Source: Flammula alnicola
Taxonomy: Eukaryota > Basidiomycota > Agaricomycetes > Agaricales > Strophariaceae
Reading direction: 5' to 3'
Length of the DNA: 21,459 nt
Assembly (NCBI GenBank): GCA_015499995.1
Contig: JADNRV010000621.1
Span: forward strand, 1 to 21,459
Of this stretch, positions 1 to 9,406 are shown piece after piece. Numbering within the stretch: the stretch's first letter is position 1; each line of letters opens with the position of its first letter. The translations under genes were made by a program, and so were the position numbers. The notes under the pieces are model-generated. The model was not told where the DNA came from. It saw only the letters and a program-made list of their open reading frames with translations, and made no database searches.

Positions 1-2077
1 CGATTTTCTGACACGGATATCAAGTTGACCAATAAGGCTCTGAGACCTCACGAGGATGGTCTAACAAGGGTCCTTAAGGACACTATGCCCGGCTTAGCAC
101 CCACTGCTGCCGGAGACAAGCGCAGACCATCATCAGCAATGTTACAGATGATCGCCTGCTCGGAGCTGACCAACACCATCGCCTTCTCATACGCCCAGAC
201 GCCTTTCATGTCACAGTCCTTTTCCAGCCAACACTCAGCTATCTTCAGCGCATTTCGGAGATTCTTCCGTCTGGAGTGGAGTCGGCTCAAGCGTCGAGTG
301 CTGTTTTGGACGAGTTTGTGTTGACGGTGTACTTGCCTCAGCTAGAAGAAAAGGTCTCGGACTTGTTCCATGAGGCTGTTACTGGTATGCTTTTCCTGCA
401 CTCTCAGAAACTTCCAAGACTTATTAATACTTACCGTCAGAACGGAGGCTTTCCAACCAGATCCAATGTCCTGGCGACTGTCAGAACAACCACTAGCCAA
501 GGTAAGTTGTCCCTGACTTCCTATTTTTCTATATAGTAACATAAATTCGGTAGGCAAGCACGCAACTAATGGCCTTGATCAATTCGCTCTGCGCCATGCT
601 CAACACCAGTCCTTTCCACCGCGAAAATTACTCTCGGCTCATTCTGGGTGTTGTCATTCAATTCTATCAACGCTGCAGCGACAGGTTCCAGATGTTGACC
701 ACTCTTCCCGCGGCTGAGGTCGGATGCGATCCTCAGGTGGCGCTGGCGGCGCTGTGGGCGCAGAAACCGGAGCTGCAGCCGTGTTTCTCTGAGCTACTGC
801 AGATGGAGGTATGTCTGATTTAAACTCGCAGTGCATGATCGTGACGCGTATGTATGGTACAGAATCGCGACCAAGCGAAGTTGCAGCAGTTGTACCGGCA
901 GGAAACACACATCGAACTGGAAGCTTTGAGAGATAGAACTGTTGCTAAGCAGGACCTCATTTCTTCGACCCGAAATCTCGCGGCTCTCGCTTCTCTACAT
1001 CGTAGTGTGGTGTGCAATTTTCACGTTGTCTTCTAAACTTTTGACCGCGTTTCTGATTTTTCTTGCGCAGTCGTGGTTCGCCTCTGAACTCAGCGCCCTG
1101 AAGCCCAGACCCGAAGACGCCACGGCTATCGTGTCTCCTACTAATCTCGAACCTCTTACGGGCTTGACGCCATCCTTCCCCAATATGCCTATCCTACCTC
1201 CAGAAACGGACTTGGAGCACCTACAATTACCGCTTTCAAGGGAAATGGCGCTGTAAGGAACTATTCTTTCTTGTTGTGGTTTTTAATCTTGACGAACATT
1301 TTTTTGGACGATAGACGTTTCCAGGCGCTGCTGAAGACGTACGACCAGCTGTCTACGCTGATCTTGGACACTATCAGGATTGATTTACGTTGTCGAGCGA
1401 TCCACTACCTTGATTCGGCCATGAGCGATGTTCGTTTCGCATTGTGTATGCTTGATTATCTCTGGCTCATTGTTTGGATTTTTTGTAGGGAACTTATGAT
1501 TCGAATTACGAGGCGGTCGAACCAGACCCGCATATTGTTGACCTTAACACTGAACTGGTGCAATGTAACGAGTTCATGATGGTCAGTCTGCCAAAGAGGG
1601 AACGAAAGTACGAGAACCAACAACAGTCGACTCGGGATGTAACTAACTCAAACCCACTTATGTGAATTTAGGTATCTGTTCTCTGGACTTGGGCATCTCA
1701 TGGAACACAAGCTGATAGCGAACGCACGCAAACTGCGCCTCCCGAACGCGTTTGGGGTCAAGAAAATCACGCGCAACATCCTCGCGCTCCAGCAGAGCAT
1801 CAAAACGCTGACGGACGACCAACAGGACTCCGAGTTCGAGCGCGCGAAACGGTACTACGCGCTGTTCTTCGTCTCGCCACAGGAAATGCTTGATGGTCTC
1901 CGCAAGCGACAAAGTTTTTCGTTTGAGGAGTATGGGACGATGCTGAACTTGCAGTGCGGTGTGGATGCGTCCCAGGGTGGTGCCGACGCTGTGGCCAAAG
2001 CGACTGATCGTAATTATAGTTTGTATGTTATTGATTTACATGGATTGGAAATGGACAGGTCGGATGCTTCAAAGTAG
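1..2077 (+). CDS. SEC8: Exocyst complex subunit Sec8, C-terminal part (5' end outside window)
   Basis: Sec8 is a subunit of the octameric exocyst, which tethers secretory vesicles to the plasma membrane at sites of polarised growth. Exons read as 1-384, 441-501, 554-808, 863-1009, 1071-1252, 1315-1429, 1489-1607 and 1672-2077, giving roughly 556 residues up to the TAG stop; the N-terminal half lies upstream of the window. Family-like stretches include KALRPHEDGLTRVLKDT, AVLDEFVLTVYLPQLEEKVS, RCRAIHYLDSAM, PDPHIVDLNTEL and RNILALQQSIKTL. Every junction from 501 onward is in frame. Two places near the 5' end are not: the frame must slip by one base around 105-121, between GLAPTAAGDK and the downstream RPDAFHVTVLFQPTLSYLQR stretch, and the exon 384/441 junction is one base short for the EAFQPDP frame. 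Both look like a missing base. The gene converges on the LYR gene, with 79 nt between stops. Family assignment is confident; residue counts assume the two repairs. Confidence 0.9.
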
Positions 2078-2156
2078 TACGTACTAGTAGATCGTAGTTC
2101 CTTTTTTCCCTTCTTCGCGTTCTTGTTTTCGTGGTTCTTTGCCTTTGCGGATTTAT

Positions 2157-3305
2157 TTATTTAATAGACCGAGTGGACGACGGTTGGATCCATGCCAGCG
2201 TAGTTTCGTCTGCGGGCGGATCGTAACGTGTGCCTTTGTGGGTAGTCGTCAGTGCTAGCGAGGAGGTATTGACTCTGAAAAGGTTCTCGTTTTGTGCGTC
2301 CGGATCGTAGACGAGCTGTGGGAGGGAGGCAAGGAGGGTGCGGTATCGGCGTCTGACCCAGCGCGAAGGATGTCGGTTGGGGACTTGTTGCGATTGCTGC
2401 AACTCGTCTCTTGACGCCATCCGCCGTTCCCTGCGTGTCAAAGGTTGTCGGGGAAATAAAGTGTCGCCAACGACACTTTCTGCATCATGAAAAACGCCCA
2501 GCCCCTGCATGGCGAGCGGCCGGGGGTAAAATTGGCCCTCCTTATTGATTTGATCAAGCGTAGATTCAGACCCTTTGACCTCCACCTCGAGAGGAGGCAA
2601 CACCTTTTTCAATTCAGACTTGTACCACCGCCATCGGATGTTGACTTCGCGGCGCTTGCTGAAGGGCCCGAAGAGCTTGGCGTCGTCCGAGTTTGGGTCG
2701 GCGCGCGCGGGCATTGTGCGCGGGGTGGTGAAGGTGTCGGGGTGTGAGGCTTTCTTGACCTTTGGTGAGGCTGTTGTGAGGAGCTTTTTGAGCTCTGGGG
2801 AGTAGACGGGGGGTCGGGAGCGTTCGACGTTGGGGATTATAAGTGGGGGCGGAGGTGTGCTGGGGTCGGATAGGATGGGCTTGAGAGGAGATGTTCATTG
2901 AAGACTCTAACTGTAGGTATGAGGATGGTCGACGCACCTCTAGAAGCTCCCATTTGAGCTTGCCCGTTCTGCCATATGCGAGATTGAGGATGCGGAGGAA
3001 CGATTTGATATCTCGGTTGTTGGCTTTTTCGAGTCTTTGTACTCTCTGTGAACGGCGTCAAATATTTATCAAGAAGACAATTTTCATAGAATGACCTTTG
3101 AGATGTTTTTTATCTTTCGTGTTCGACGTATTTCCTCTTTGGTGTCGAGGATGGCCTGAATGTCATTGCGAGCTCTGACTTGAAAGAACTGGCTAGGATG
3201 TTTTAGTTGGTTCTATACTGGAGATGAAGACACATACCGAAGATATAGATGAGGTAGTAGTCTGACTTGACGTAGGTATGATCTGTAGAGCGAGAATATG
3301 TGCAT
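2157..3305 (-). CDS. LYR-motif protein with Cup1-like N-terminal domain
   Basis: Four exons on the minus strand, 3305-3238, 3174-3096, 3045-2938 and 2879-2157, join in frame to 325 codons plus stop. The protein opens with MHIFSLYRSYLRQVRLLPHL: L6-Y7-R8 is the LYR tripeptide, followed by the basic, leucine-rich helix typical of Complex1_LYR/Cup1-like N-terminal domains. Exon 3 carries QRLEKANNRDIKSFLRIL and AYGRTGKLKWELLE, which I recognise from fungal Cup1-like LYR proteins. LYR proteins generally act in mitochondria, in Fe-S delivery or respiratory complex assembly, but the substrate of this subgroup is not evident here. The rest (about residues 86-325) is Pro/Ser/Arg-rich, with KRREVNIRWRWYKSELKKVL as its most ordered segment. 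The start is fixed by the LYR motif sitting at the extreme N-terminus. It is only 38 nt from the divergent lipase start, so the promoter must overlap the lipase 5' region. Confidence 0.87.
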
Positions 3306-3323
3306 TTGAAAGAAGGAAATGTG

Positions 3324-3331
3324 TGACGTCA
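3324..3331. promoter_or_regulatory. CRE/ATF-type palindrome TGACGTCA in a divergent promoter
   Basis: The octamer TGACGTCA is the classic ATF/CREB bZIP site. It sits inside the 14-nt perfect palindrome GTGTGACGTCACAC (3321-3334), within the 38 bases separating the LYR start codon (3305, minus) from the proposed lipase start codon (3344, plus). The position suggests one site serving both genes; that function is inferred. Confidence 0.5.
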
Positions 3332-3343
3332 CACGGCCTGCAG

Positions 3344-5517
3344 ATGAATGCAGACGACAGCCATGGACGAGTAGGGCTCGCAGACAGACTGGATGCCCTC
3401 TTCAACCTCCTCTCAAATTCACCACGCAATAGTCAAGATTCCAGTCGCTCCTCTCTAGACAGCCCCACCCATTACCGCCAGGACAGCATGCGGCGTGTAC
3501 CCAAGCCGACTGCCCCCGTCCTGCGCTGGCTCAGCAATTCGAATTCGACCCACCAGCCCGCTCTGGACGAGGCAATGAACACGCCCCTGCCAACCCGTCC
3601 ACAACCTGCGCGCCTACCACCATCGTTCCGTGCATCCCACATGGTGATCCACCCCCCACCCTTCTTCGACAACCTCACCCGCTCAACTCTCCCCACTTCA
3701 TCGCTGTCTCCGCCTCTTCGCGTCGAGAACAGTCCTGCGCCCTCTGTGGATGCCACCATTGCCCGCCCACCGCCCATCGTGCTCACCCATGTCCCTCCCA
3801 CGCGCTCCTCCATTGACACACTACGGTCTGTCTCTACGCGGTCCATGTCCACCTACTCCTCCTCATCCATCTCCATCAGCGACGTTCAGGGCTCCGCTAC
3901 AACTTCCGCATCTTCCTCCCGTTGGTGGTTTCAGTCAGACTTTTTTTCCTCTCAGGATGACGGACCCTCTATAGCTCCGAAAGAAGAGATAAAAAAGAAA
4001 TGTCAGTGTCGCTTCCTCTGTGCCCCATATTTCGCTCATGTCCATTTAGACCTTTCCCCAAAAAATCCCGTCGTATTTTGCCATGGCCTACTGGGCTTCG
4101 ACTCGGTCACCATCGGGCCCGCCATAGCGCCCTTCGAAGTCACGCATTGGCGCGGAATAAAAGAAGTCCTCGAAGAAAATGGCACAGAGGTCCTCATCAC
4201 ACGCGTCCCAGCTACAAGCAGTCCCGTAGATAGAGCAAAAGTACTAGAACAAAAGATATCCTCAGTATACCCCGGAAGGAGCGTACACTTAATTGGTATG
4301 CACATCCTCTTCATTTTATTTTACTCAGATCCTTATGCAATTTCTTAAATCATAGGCCACAGTATGGTTCGTCCTTCCATCCTAATTATACCCAAGTATC
4401 CCTAATTAACATCTCCACAGGGCGGCCTCGACTGTCGATACCTAACTACCCACCTAACCGACCGTAAATTCAAAGTGCTCTCAATAACCACCATCGCCAC
4501 ACCCCATCACGGCTCCTCCTTTGCTGACTACTTCCTCTCCACCGTAGGCCGCACGCGGATGCCTTCTGTCTTGTCCCTCCTCGACCTCCTACCCAACGGC
4601 GGCGGCGATGGGAAGGCGTTCGAGTCTCTCACTGTCGATAGCATGCGCAAGTTCAATGAAGACTGTCCTGATGTGGAAGGAGTACGCTATTTTAGCTGGG
4701 GCGCGGTTTATGAGCCGGGTCTTATTGATACGTGGAAGTGAGTCTTTTTCGGTGATTTTTTTTTTGGGAGGCAGCGGCTCAACCTGCGTAGGTGGCCACA
4801 TTCTGTGATACTCGAGAAAGAAGGCCCGAATGACGGCTTGGTCTCTGTGGAGTCCTCCAAATGGGTGCGCCTTTTCCTAAATCACATGTCATCCTCGTCT
4901 AATTTATAATTCTTATCCATACCCCCTTTTCTCTTGTACAGGGCACATACCTCGGCACGCTCTCGCAAGTAAACCACCTCGATCTTGTTGGCTGGGTCAA
5001 CACTGCACGATATAAATGGGCAGAGATGATGGGCAAGGAGATCAAGTTTAGGCCGGCGACGTTTTATCTGGGCATTGCGGATATGTTGGCGAGGGAAGTC
5101 GAGGGCCAAGGATCGGAGGAGGGGATCGAGGGTTCCCAAGTGGGCGAGGGGGTCGTGCTGGAAGGGTCAGATGGCGCGGCAGTGGGGAACCACGAACGCG
5201 CACGCATGGTTGATAGCTTGAGTGCGGCGGGTGCTGATGTGCAAGAGGCCGGTACTAGGACTAAGAAGCTCTCTGGGGTGGATTCGCCGGGTGAGAGGAT
5301 AGCAGAGGACGATGGAGAGGCGACGCCGATGCAGACGACGCCGAAATTGACGAGCTTGTCTAAACCACAGGTCAAGCAACATGCGGCGGAGAGCAGAAAG
5401 GGGAGTGGTAAGGGAGAGGTAGATCTAGACACTGACTCGTCGCGGACGCGCCGGTTAGCACCTTCGTCTTCGTCTTCGTCTTCAACATCTTCGCCGCCAC
5501 CACCATCGTCCAAGTAA
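3344..5517 (+). CDS. Triacylglycerol lipase, alpha/beta hydrolase (TGL2-like)
   Basis: Exons 3344-4295, 4356-4366, 4421-4737, 4792-4864 and 4942-5517 join in frame to 642 codons plus TAA. The first 200 or so residues are Ser/Pro/Thr-rich and probably disordered. The hydrolase core then begins with NPVVFCHGLLGFD (oxyanion loop). The nucleophile elbow GHSMGG places Ser at about residue 320, NDGLVS gives Asp at about 441, and VNHLDLVGW gives His at about 463. The Ser-Asp-His order and the paired NDGLV and NHLD motifs match the bacterial lipase/yeast Tgl2 family, which hydrolyses acylglycerols. The tail after about residue 490 is acidic/Ser-rich and ends in a run of serines coded by a TTCGTC repeat at 5463-5483. 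No clear signal peptide is seen. The N-terminal start is uncertain: ATG 3344 is the first ATG after the CRE site, with later in-frame ATGs possible (for example MRRVPK at 3488). Confidence 0.88.
4356..4366 (+). other. 11-nt microexon encoding the lipase nucleophile elbow
   Basis: Between introns 4296-4355 (GTATGC...CATAG) and 4367-4420 (GTTCGT...CACAG) lie only 11 bases, GCCACAGTATG. Joined to the flanking exons they complete I-G-H-S-M-G-G, so the catalytic serine codon is carried by this exon. Skipping it would remove the nucleophile and shift the frame. Confidence 0.85.
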
Positions 5518-6421
5518 ATACTTACTATCCAGCATTGTTCTCTATTTTACCGCATAATATTTTGTATACTACAGTATACACCAAGTGCATTAATTCTCGT
5601 ACATCTCGATGGAATTTGCGCCAGAGATCTGCGTTCGAACGTTTGCTGAGATGTAAATTAAATGTGAAAGCAATACAGTGTTGAATTTTGAGGATTGCAC
5701 CAGTGGGTGAAGAGATACTTATATGCTGATTAAATGGGTGTGCAATACCTTTGTAAGCCACTGTAAAGTCAGCTGCACACTCGCAGCGCACAGGCGTCCG
5801 CAATCAGTAGTATTGATTGCGGATTCAATAGCAATGTAGAATGATCGATGATTCGATCGTTGAATCGGATCGATATCTAAAATGGGATTTGCCGACTCCA
5901 ATTAAGCGCCCATGATTGGCGTTCTTTGTCAACTTTCAAGCTTCTGTTGATGAGAACCCATGACACTTACGTTTGAGGCTGCCTTTTGTGTGTCTGTGTG
6001 AATATGTGCCCAATATGTGTACGTCTTCGTATGTGAAGGGGGTTCCCAGGGCACTTAACCGAGGCCGGCCTTACGGTGTCGGCCTCGAGGCTTGAGGAGA
6101 CCATCAGATATGATGTAACGTCTCCCCTTTGTTCTTGCACACGACGACCTCCCACCTTTTAAGTGGGAGCTTTGTATTTCACATATCTTTCCCTCTTCAG
6201 TTTCCGACAGTTCCGACGACTCTAACGCCTGGCACGTTGCAAGTCCTCCATCGATTACTCTAGTACTGTCTCTAGAAGCCAGAAGCCAGAACATCCCCGC
6301 AGTAGTAAGCGGCTCTCTTTCTGCCTTGAGAGTGGCATTCGTAACTGATGCCTGTTTTCACGTCTATTAAAGTATACGATCACTCACAAACCCCATCTGC
6401 ACTCACGGAGATCAAATCGCA
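5518..6421. other. Intergenic region, no gene recognised
   Basis: No exon-like reading frame with supporting splice sites or familiar motif was found on either strand. Visible structure is limited to short inverted repeats: GATCGA-TGAT-TCGATC at 5843-5858, CGAGGCCG/CGGCCTCG near 6059-6087, and CTCCCAC/GTGGGAG near 6148-6169. A TATA-like stretch TATTAAAGTATA at 6365-6376 precedes the membrane-protein gene by about 50 nt. Confidence 0.6.
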
Positions 6422-7834
6422 ATGAGGATCCTCCTTCAGAAGTCCTCCTTCAACCTGGATGTATCTGGGATAGCGGGCTTTTTCGGTGGAGAGGAGTCCT
6501 TTGCAGCCATGTCCAGTGTACACCTCGTGCGAGGGAGGCGGTGGTTGGGGTGGTACAATTCCCCAGGTAGCTACTTCGTCGCCAAGAAGTACGGTACTCT
6601 CGCCCAATCCCGCTTCTGGGATGGCCTCTTTCCGGGTCCAAATGTCGACCCTGCGACGATGCTAGAGCTGGACGGAAAATCCGGCCCACGGTATACGGGA
6701 GTGTTTTCTGGGAACCGCTTCTCGGCAACAGGCCATTTGTCGTTTTTGCTTGCACGTTATTGTGAGCTGAGCGTGAAGCCCAGTCCGAGCCCTATTCCTT
6801 CATCAGACACATCCCCGCGTTCCAACATCTCCCTCACAATCGTACAACTGGGCAACTTCAAGGAGTTCAAGGGCTATCCTACAGTCCCTGAGGATTTTTT
6901 CTTACCCTTCGACCCAGTCGGAATCCTTCCCATCGCTTTTAGCATCGGATGTGCTATCGTGACGGGAATCTTTCGCGACTGGTACATCTTTGCCATGATT
7001 CTCCTTGGAGTCGTATGCAATGGCATAACCTGCTATGTGCTCGCATCAGGTTCTCTCGAACTTGATTGCCCGGTGCCATCGGCGAACTCTCCTCCAGGAG
7101 ACGGGATTCTCGTCAGTCCTCGCGGAATCATCGTGCTTCAAGGCGACGAGAGAAGCGTCAGCAGCGTCATCCGGGGCGCGTACAACCTCCGTTACGAGAG
7201 CGAACCAAAATATCGCAATATTGGCTTCAGCTCGCTGACGCTGACGGCTCAGTTCCTCCTCCAGCTCTTCCTCGTCCCACAAGGAGGACTGTTCGGACAG
7301 ATCATGTTTCTGTCCACACTTGCCGTTTCTTGGATGTTCAACGCGTATCTGGCCTCATTGGACCGGGAGAAATTGCAGACGGGCATCCTGCTCAAGGTCC
7401 TAGGCCGTCCCAAGGCCGTAAAATTCTCGCTTGACAGATGGTCGACAGCCGTGGCGTTCGTGGCGTTCTACCTGAAACCCAAGGACGCGAGGGGGATTCT
7501 GGACGAGCTGATTCCAAATAATACGCCAGCTTGGAGGATTTGGAAAGACCGTGTAGTCGTGGCCATCGAGAAGGATACGGACCCTGTCCTGGTCAAGACC
7601 TGGGCTGAGGACGGGCGGGATAGTATCGAAACTCTGGACTCGAGCGACCGCAAATTCGTACTCGAATTCCTGCAGCTCGCACGCGAAGCCTATAATGGCG
7701 CCAAACGGTTTAGAAGCACTTCACACGCCGATCCTATCGAGGACAAAAACTCTGTTCGCATAGAAAACATTCCTGTCAGGGAGAAAGGTCCTGGCAAGGG
7801 CGAAAAGCGTGGCTTTCGCGGGCTTTTACCGTAA
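6422..7834 (+). CDS. Uncharacterised multi-pass membrane protein, intronless, 470 aa
   Basis: A single open frame runs from ATG 6422 to TAA 7834. I recognise no catalytic family. Residues 1-160 are soluble and contain GYP/GNF-type turns. Four hydrophobic segments follow: about 166-184 (VGILPIAFSIGCAIVTGIF), 187-209, 270-287 (SLTLTAQFLLQLFLVPQG) and 291-310. A C-terminal cytosolic-looking region of about 160 residues contains LKPKDARGILDELIPNNTPAWRIWKDR and ends Lys/Arg-rich. Its layout resembles a type of predicted membrane protein that I associate with Agaricomycete genomes, but this is recollection and not a database match. It stands out from its neighbours by lacking introns. An in-frame ATG at 6509 (MSSVHL) is an alternative start. 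Immediately after the stop lies a degraded copy of part of its own 3' coding region, so local tandem duplication has occurred. Confidence 0.8.
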   Translation: MRILLQKSSFNLDVSGIAGFFGGEESFAAMSSVHLVRGRRWLGWYNSPGSYFVAKKYGTLAQSRFWDGLFPGPNVDPATMLELDGKSGPRYTGVFSGNRFSATGHLSFLLARYCELSVKPSPSPIPSSDTSPRSNISLTIVQLGNFKEFKGYPTVPEDFFLPFDPVGILPIAFSIGCAIVTGIFRDWYIFAMILLGVVCNGITCYVLASGSLELDCPVPSANSPPGDGILVSPRGIIVLQGDERSVSSVIRGAYNLRYESEPKYRNIGFSSLTLTAQFLLQLFLVPQGGLFGQIMFLSTLAVSWMFNAYLASLDREKLQTGILLKVLGRPKAVKFSLDRWSTAVAFVAFYLKPKDARGILDELIPNNTPAWRIWKDRVVVAIEKDTDPVLVKTWAEDGRDSIETLDSSDRKFVLEFLQLAREAYNGAKRFRSTSHADPIEDKNSVRIENIPVREKGPGKGEKRGFRGLLP

Positions 7835-7836
7835 AA

Positions 7837-8055
7837 ACCAAAGACTAGAGAGGCATTCCAGATGAGGCTCGCCTCCCGAGTCCCGAATAATACGCCTCTT
7901 TGGAGAATTTGTCGAAAGGTCGTGTTGCAGAGGCCGTCAAGCTTCAAGATGGATGCGTAAAATCCTAATAATAAGGTCACGATGGACTAAGCCTTCGGGT
8001 TGGACGATGTCGAAATTTGGCTCAAAACCGAAGGAATTTCCTCAGGGAATTCTGT
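7837..8055 (+). pseudogene. Decayed partial tandem copy of the 470-aa membrane-protein gene
   Basis: Starting two bases after the stop codon, the sequence aligns by eye to the gene's own segment at about 7476-7665. AAAACCAAAGACTAGAGAGG matches AAACCCAAGGACGCGAGGGG, and CCGAATAATACGCCTCTTTG matches CCAAATAATACGCCAGCTTG (PNNTP.WRI in both). Further on, TCGAAATTTGGCTC (about 8010) corresponds to TCGAAACTCTGGACTC in the gene. The copy carries stops and indels and has no start, so it cannot be expressed as the protein. The right boundary is approximate. Confidence 0.6.
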
Positions 8056-8441
8056 AGCAACGACTCGGAGCGTTGAAGATTTATTTAATGGGACCGAAAG
8101 CCCAAACTTCCGGCCCTCAATTTCGGGCCACACTGTCCCGTCCGTCAAATCCTATTTATACATACAACATTGAACATTGTACACCAATTGTACCAATACA
8201 TAACTTCTTTTTAATATACTACACTTTCCCATTCCATCTGTTTTTTTTTTAACTATATCTCTTGCAAATGGGCTGACATTCCCATTGAAGGATGTTACGA
8301 AGCAGAGGCATCACTACGACACACTCTACTCTTGGGCTTTGGGCCAAATGATGTTCGATACCTCGACGCTTGTCAAATTCTTCGAATTCGATTCTAAATG
8401 CTCCCGCGTTCGCTGTTTGAAAACAGTCAGGCTAAACCATC
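8056..8441. other. Intergenic region between convergent genes
   Basis: No gene is seen. It holds the 3' flanks of the membrane-protein gene (+) and the 255-aa gene (-). A short inverted repeat GGCCC/GGGCC lies near 8132-8149. Open frames crossing 8285-8670 are antisense to, or run out of, the 255-aa gene and show no recognisable motif. Confidence 0.5.
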
Positions 8442-9209
8442 CTACAAGTATAAGGTGCGCATTCCTACCTTCAGAAGCGCTGCCGCCCGAGGACCCGCCT
8501 TCTCTTGCTCTTCTTCCAAAGCTTTCAAAACATTCACCCACGTCGCTTCTCCCTCTTCCATGGCCACAGCCTGCAAATAACGACCCGCAAATCCAGGTGT
8601 CCTGTGCGAATCGCCTCCTCCATGAATGTGAAGCTTCAGTCTCTGTCCAGCAGCCAGCAGCTGGCCGCATGAGCCAATCCGCATGCTATCTGAATTCGCC
8701 TCCTCCCCACCGAGACCGAGGCCGTCGAGCAACGCGTTCCAAGCGAAAGCGGAATACCCATACCCGAGAGCATAGAGGCGTGCGTCTCCAACGGCTGCTG
8801 CGATCCAAGCATTGTCGTAGCCGTCCTGGAGAAGATCCTCATCCTCATCGCCTTCTTCCGCCGGAATGGCATCGAGTGCTTCATTGAGCAAGAACTTTTC
8901 TGTCCAGTAGTACGTCGCATCTCGTATCGCTTCGGTGCACTTGAGCTTGGAGGCTGCCTTGAACACCGCGTGCCATATTGCGTCGAATGCTTCGGGCTTG
9001 AATGTCCAATCAGCGTTTTGGACAAAGGCCTCAAGCATGTATTTCGGTTTTTCGCCTTTCGTTACTCCTGGGGCACCACCCACTGTTTTGCCATCAAGCA
9101 GATCACTCAAGCGCGAAGAAATTAATTCTGGGGTGAATGGTTCGGCGACGATAGCTGCAGCCCATGCGTCAGGCCAGATGAACTCGTTAGAAGCGGAAGT
9201 GGTTGTCAT
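8442..9209 (-). CDS. Uncharacterised 255-aa protein, intronless or nearly so
   Basis: The open frame runs from ATG 9209 to TAG 8442 on the minus strand, beginning MTTTSASNEFIWPDAWAAAI. I do not recognise a family. The composition is alanine- and glutamate-rich with several predicted amphipathic helices (AFDAIWHAVFKAASKLKC, EATWVNVLKALEEEQEKAG) and an acidic loop EEGDEDEDLL near residue 120. No signal peptide or membrane segment is evident, so a soluble intracellular protein is likely. The last codons (KVGMRTLYL) overlap a GTAGGA...TTGTAG stretch that could be a very short intron, so the extreme C-terminus is uncertain. The reading frame is long and free of stops, and its amino-acid composition is protein-like, whereas the overlapping plus-strand frame is Ser/Pro/Arg-rich and looks like a shadow. 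Confidence 0.7.
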   Translation of the reverse strand: MTTTSASNEFIWPDAWAAAIVAEPFTPELISSRLSDLLDGKTVGGAPGVTKGEKPKYMLEAFVQNADWTFKPEAFDAIWHAVFKAASKLKCTEAIRDATYYWTEKFLLNEALDAIPAEEGDEDEDLLQDGYDNAWIAAAVGDARLYALGYGYSAFAWNALLDGLGLGGEEANSDSMRIGSCGQLLAAGQRLKLHIHGGGDSHRTPGFAGRYLQAVAMEEGEATWVNVLKALEEEQEKAGPRAAALLKVGMRTLYL

Positions 9210-9348
9210 TGGAGAACGGTGAATTGGAACAATTATTTAACACAGGAAATGCTAACGGTTACCCTCATTTTACGTCCTTTATAGGTGACCCAAGCTTGGC
9301 AGTACACAGCCCTCACTTTGTTGCAGCTTGGGCGCTCAAATCAGACAT

Positions 9349-9365
9349 CTCGGTTCAATTCTGAG
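9349..9365 (+). other. tRNA T-arm / Pol III B-box-like hairpin
   Basis: CTCGG-TTCAATT-CTGAG forms a five-pair stem (one G-U) with a seven-base TTCAATT loop, and GGTTCAATTCT fits the GGTTCRANNCC B-box except for its last base. No matching acceptor strand or anticodon arm could be folded upstream, so this is not an intact tRNA. It could be the head of a degenerate tRNA-derived SINE. Confidence 0.35.
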
Positions 9366-9406
9366 ACCTCGCTCCTAAGTAGCATATAATTCTGTCGCAT
9401 CTACAT

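Noticed and set aside
3278..3343. Lipase start at the upstream ATG 3278
   Set aside because: This would make the lipase N-terminus antisense to the LYR motif exon. The Cys/Arg-rich extension looks non-coding, and ATG 3344 fits better.
3472..3852. 126-aa minus-strand ORF
   Set aside because: It is antisense to the Ser/Pro-rich N-terminal part of the lipase, is low in complexity and has no motif; a compositional shadow.
5064..5513. 149-aa minus-strand ORF
   Set aside because: Antisense to the low-complexity lipase tail; its Ser/Pro content mirrors the plus-strand codons.
8285..8887. 200-aa plus-strand ORF
   Set aside because: Mostly antisense to the 255-aa gene, with Ser/Pro/Arg-rich composition and no family resemblance.
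9290..9373. An intact tRNA gene ending in the T-arm at 9349-9365
   Set aside because: The T-arm folds well, but no 7-base acceptor partner for ACCTCGC, no D-arm and no anticodon arm could be formed in the upstream 80 bases.
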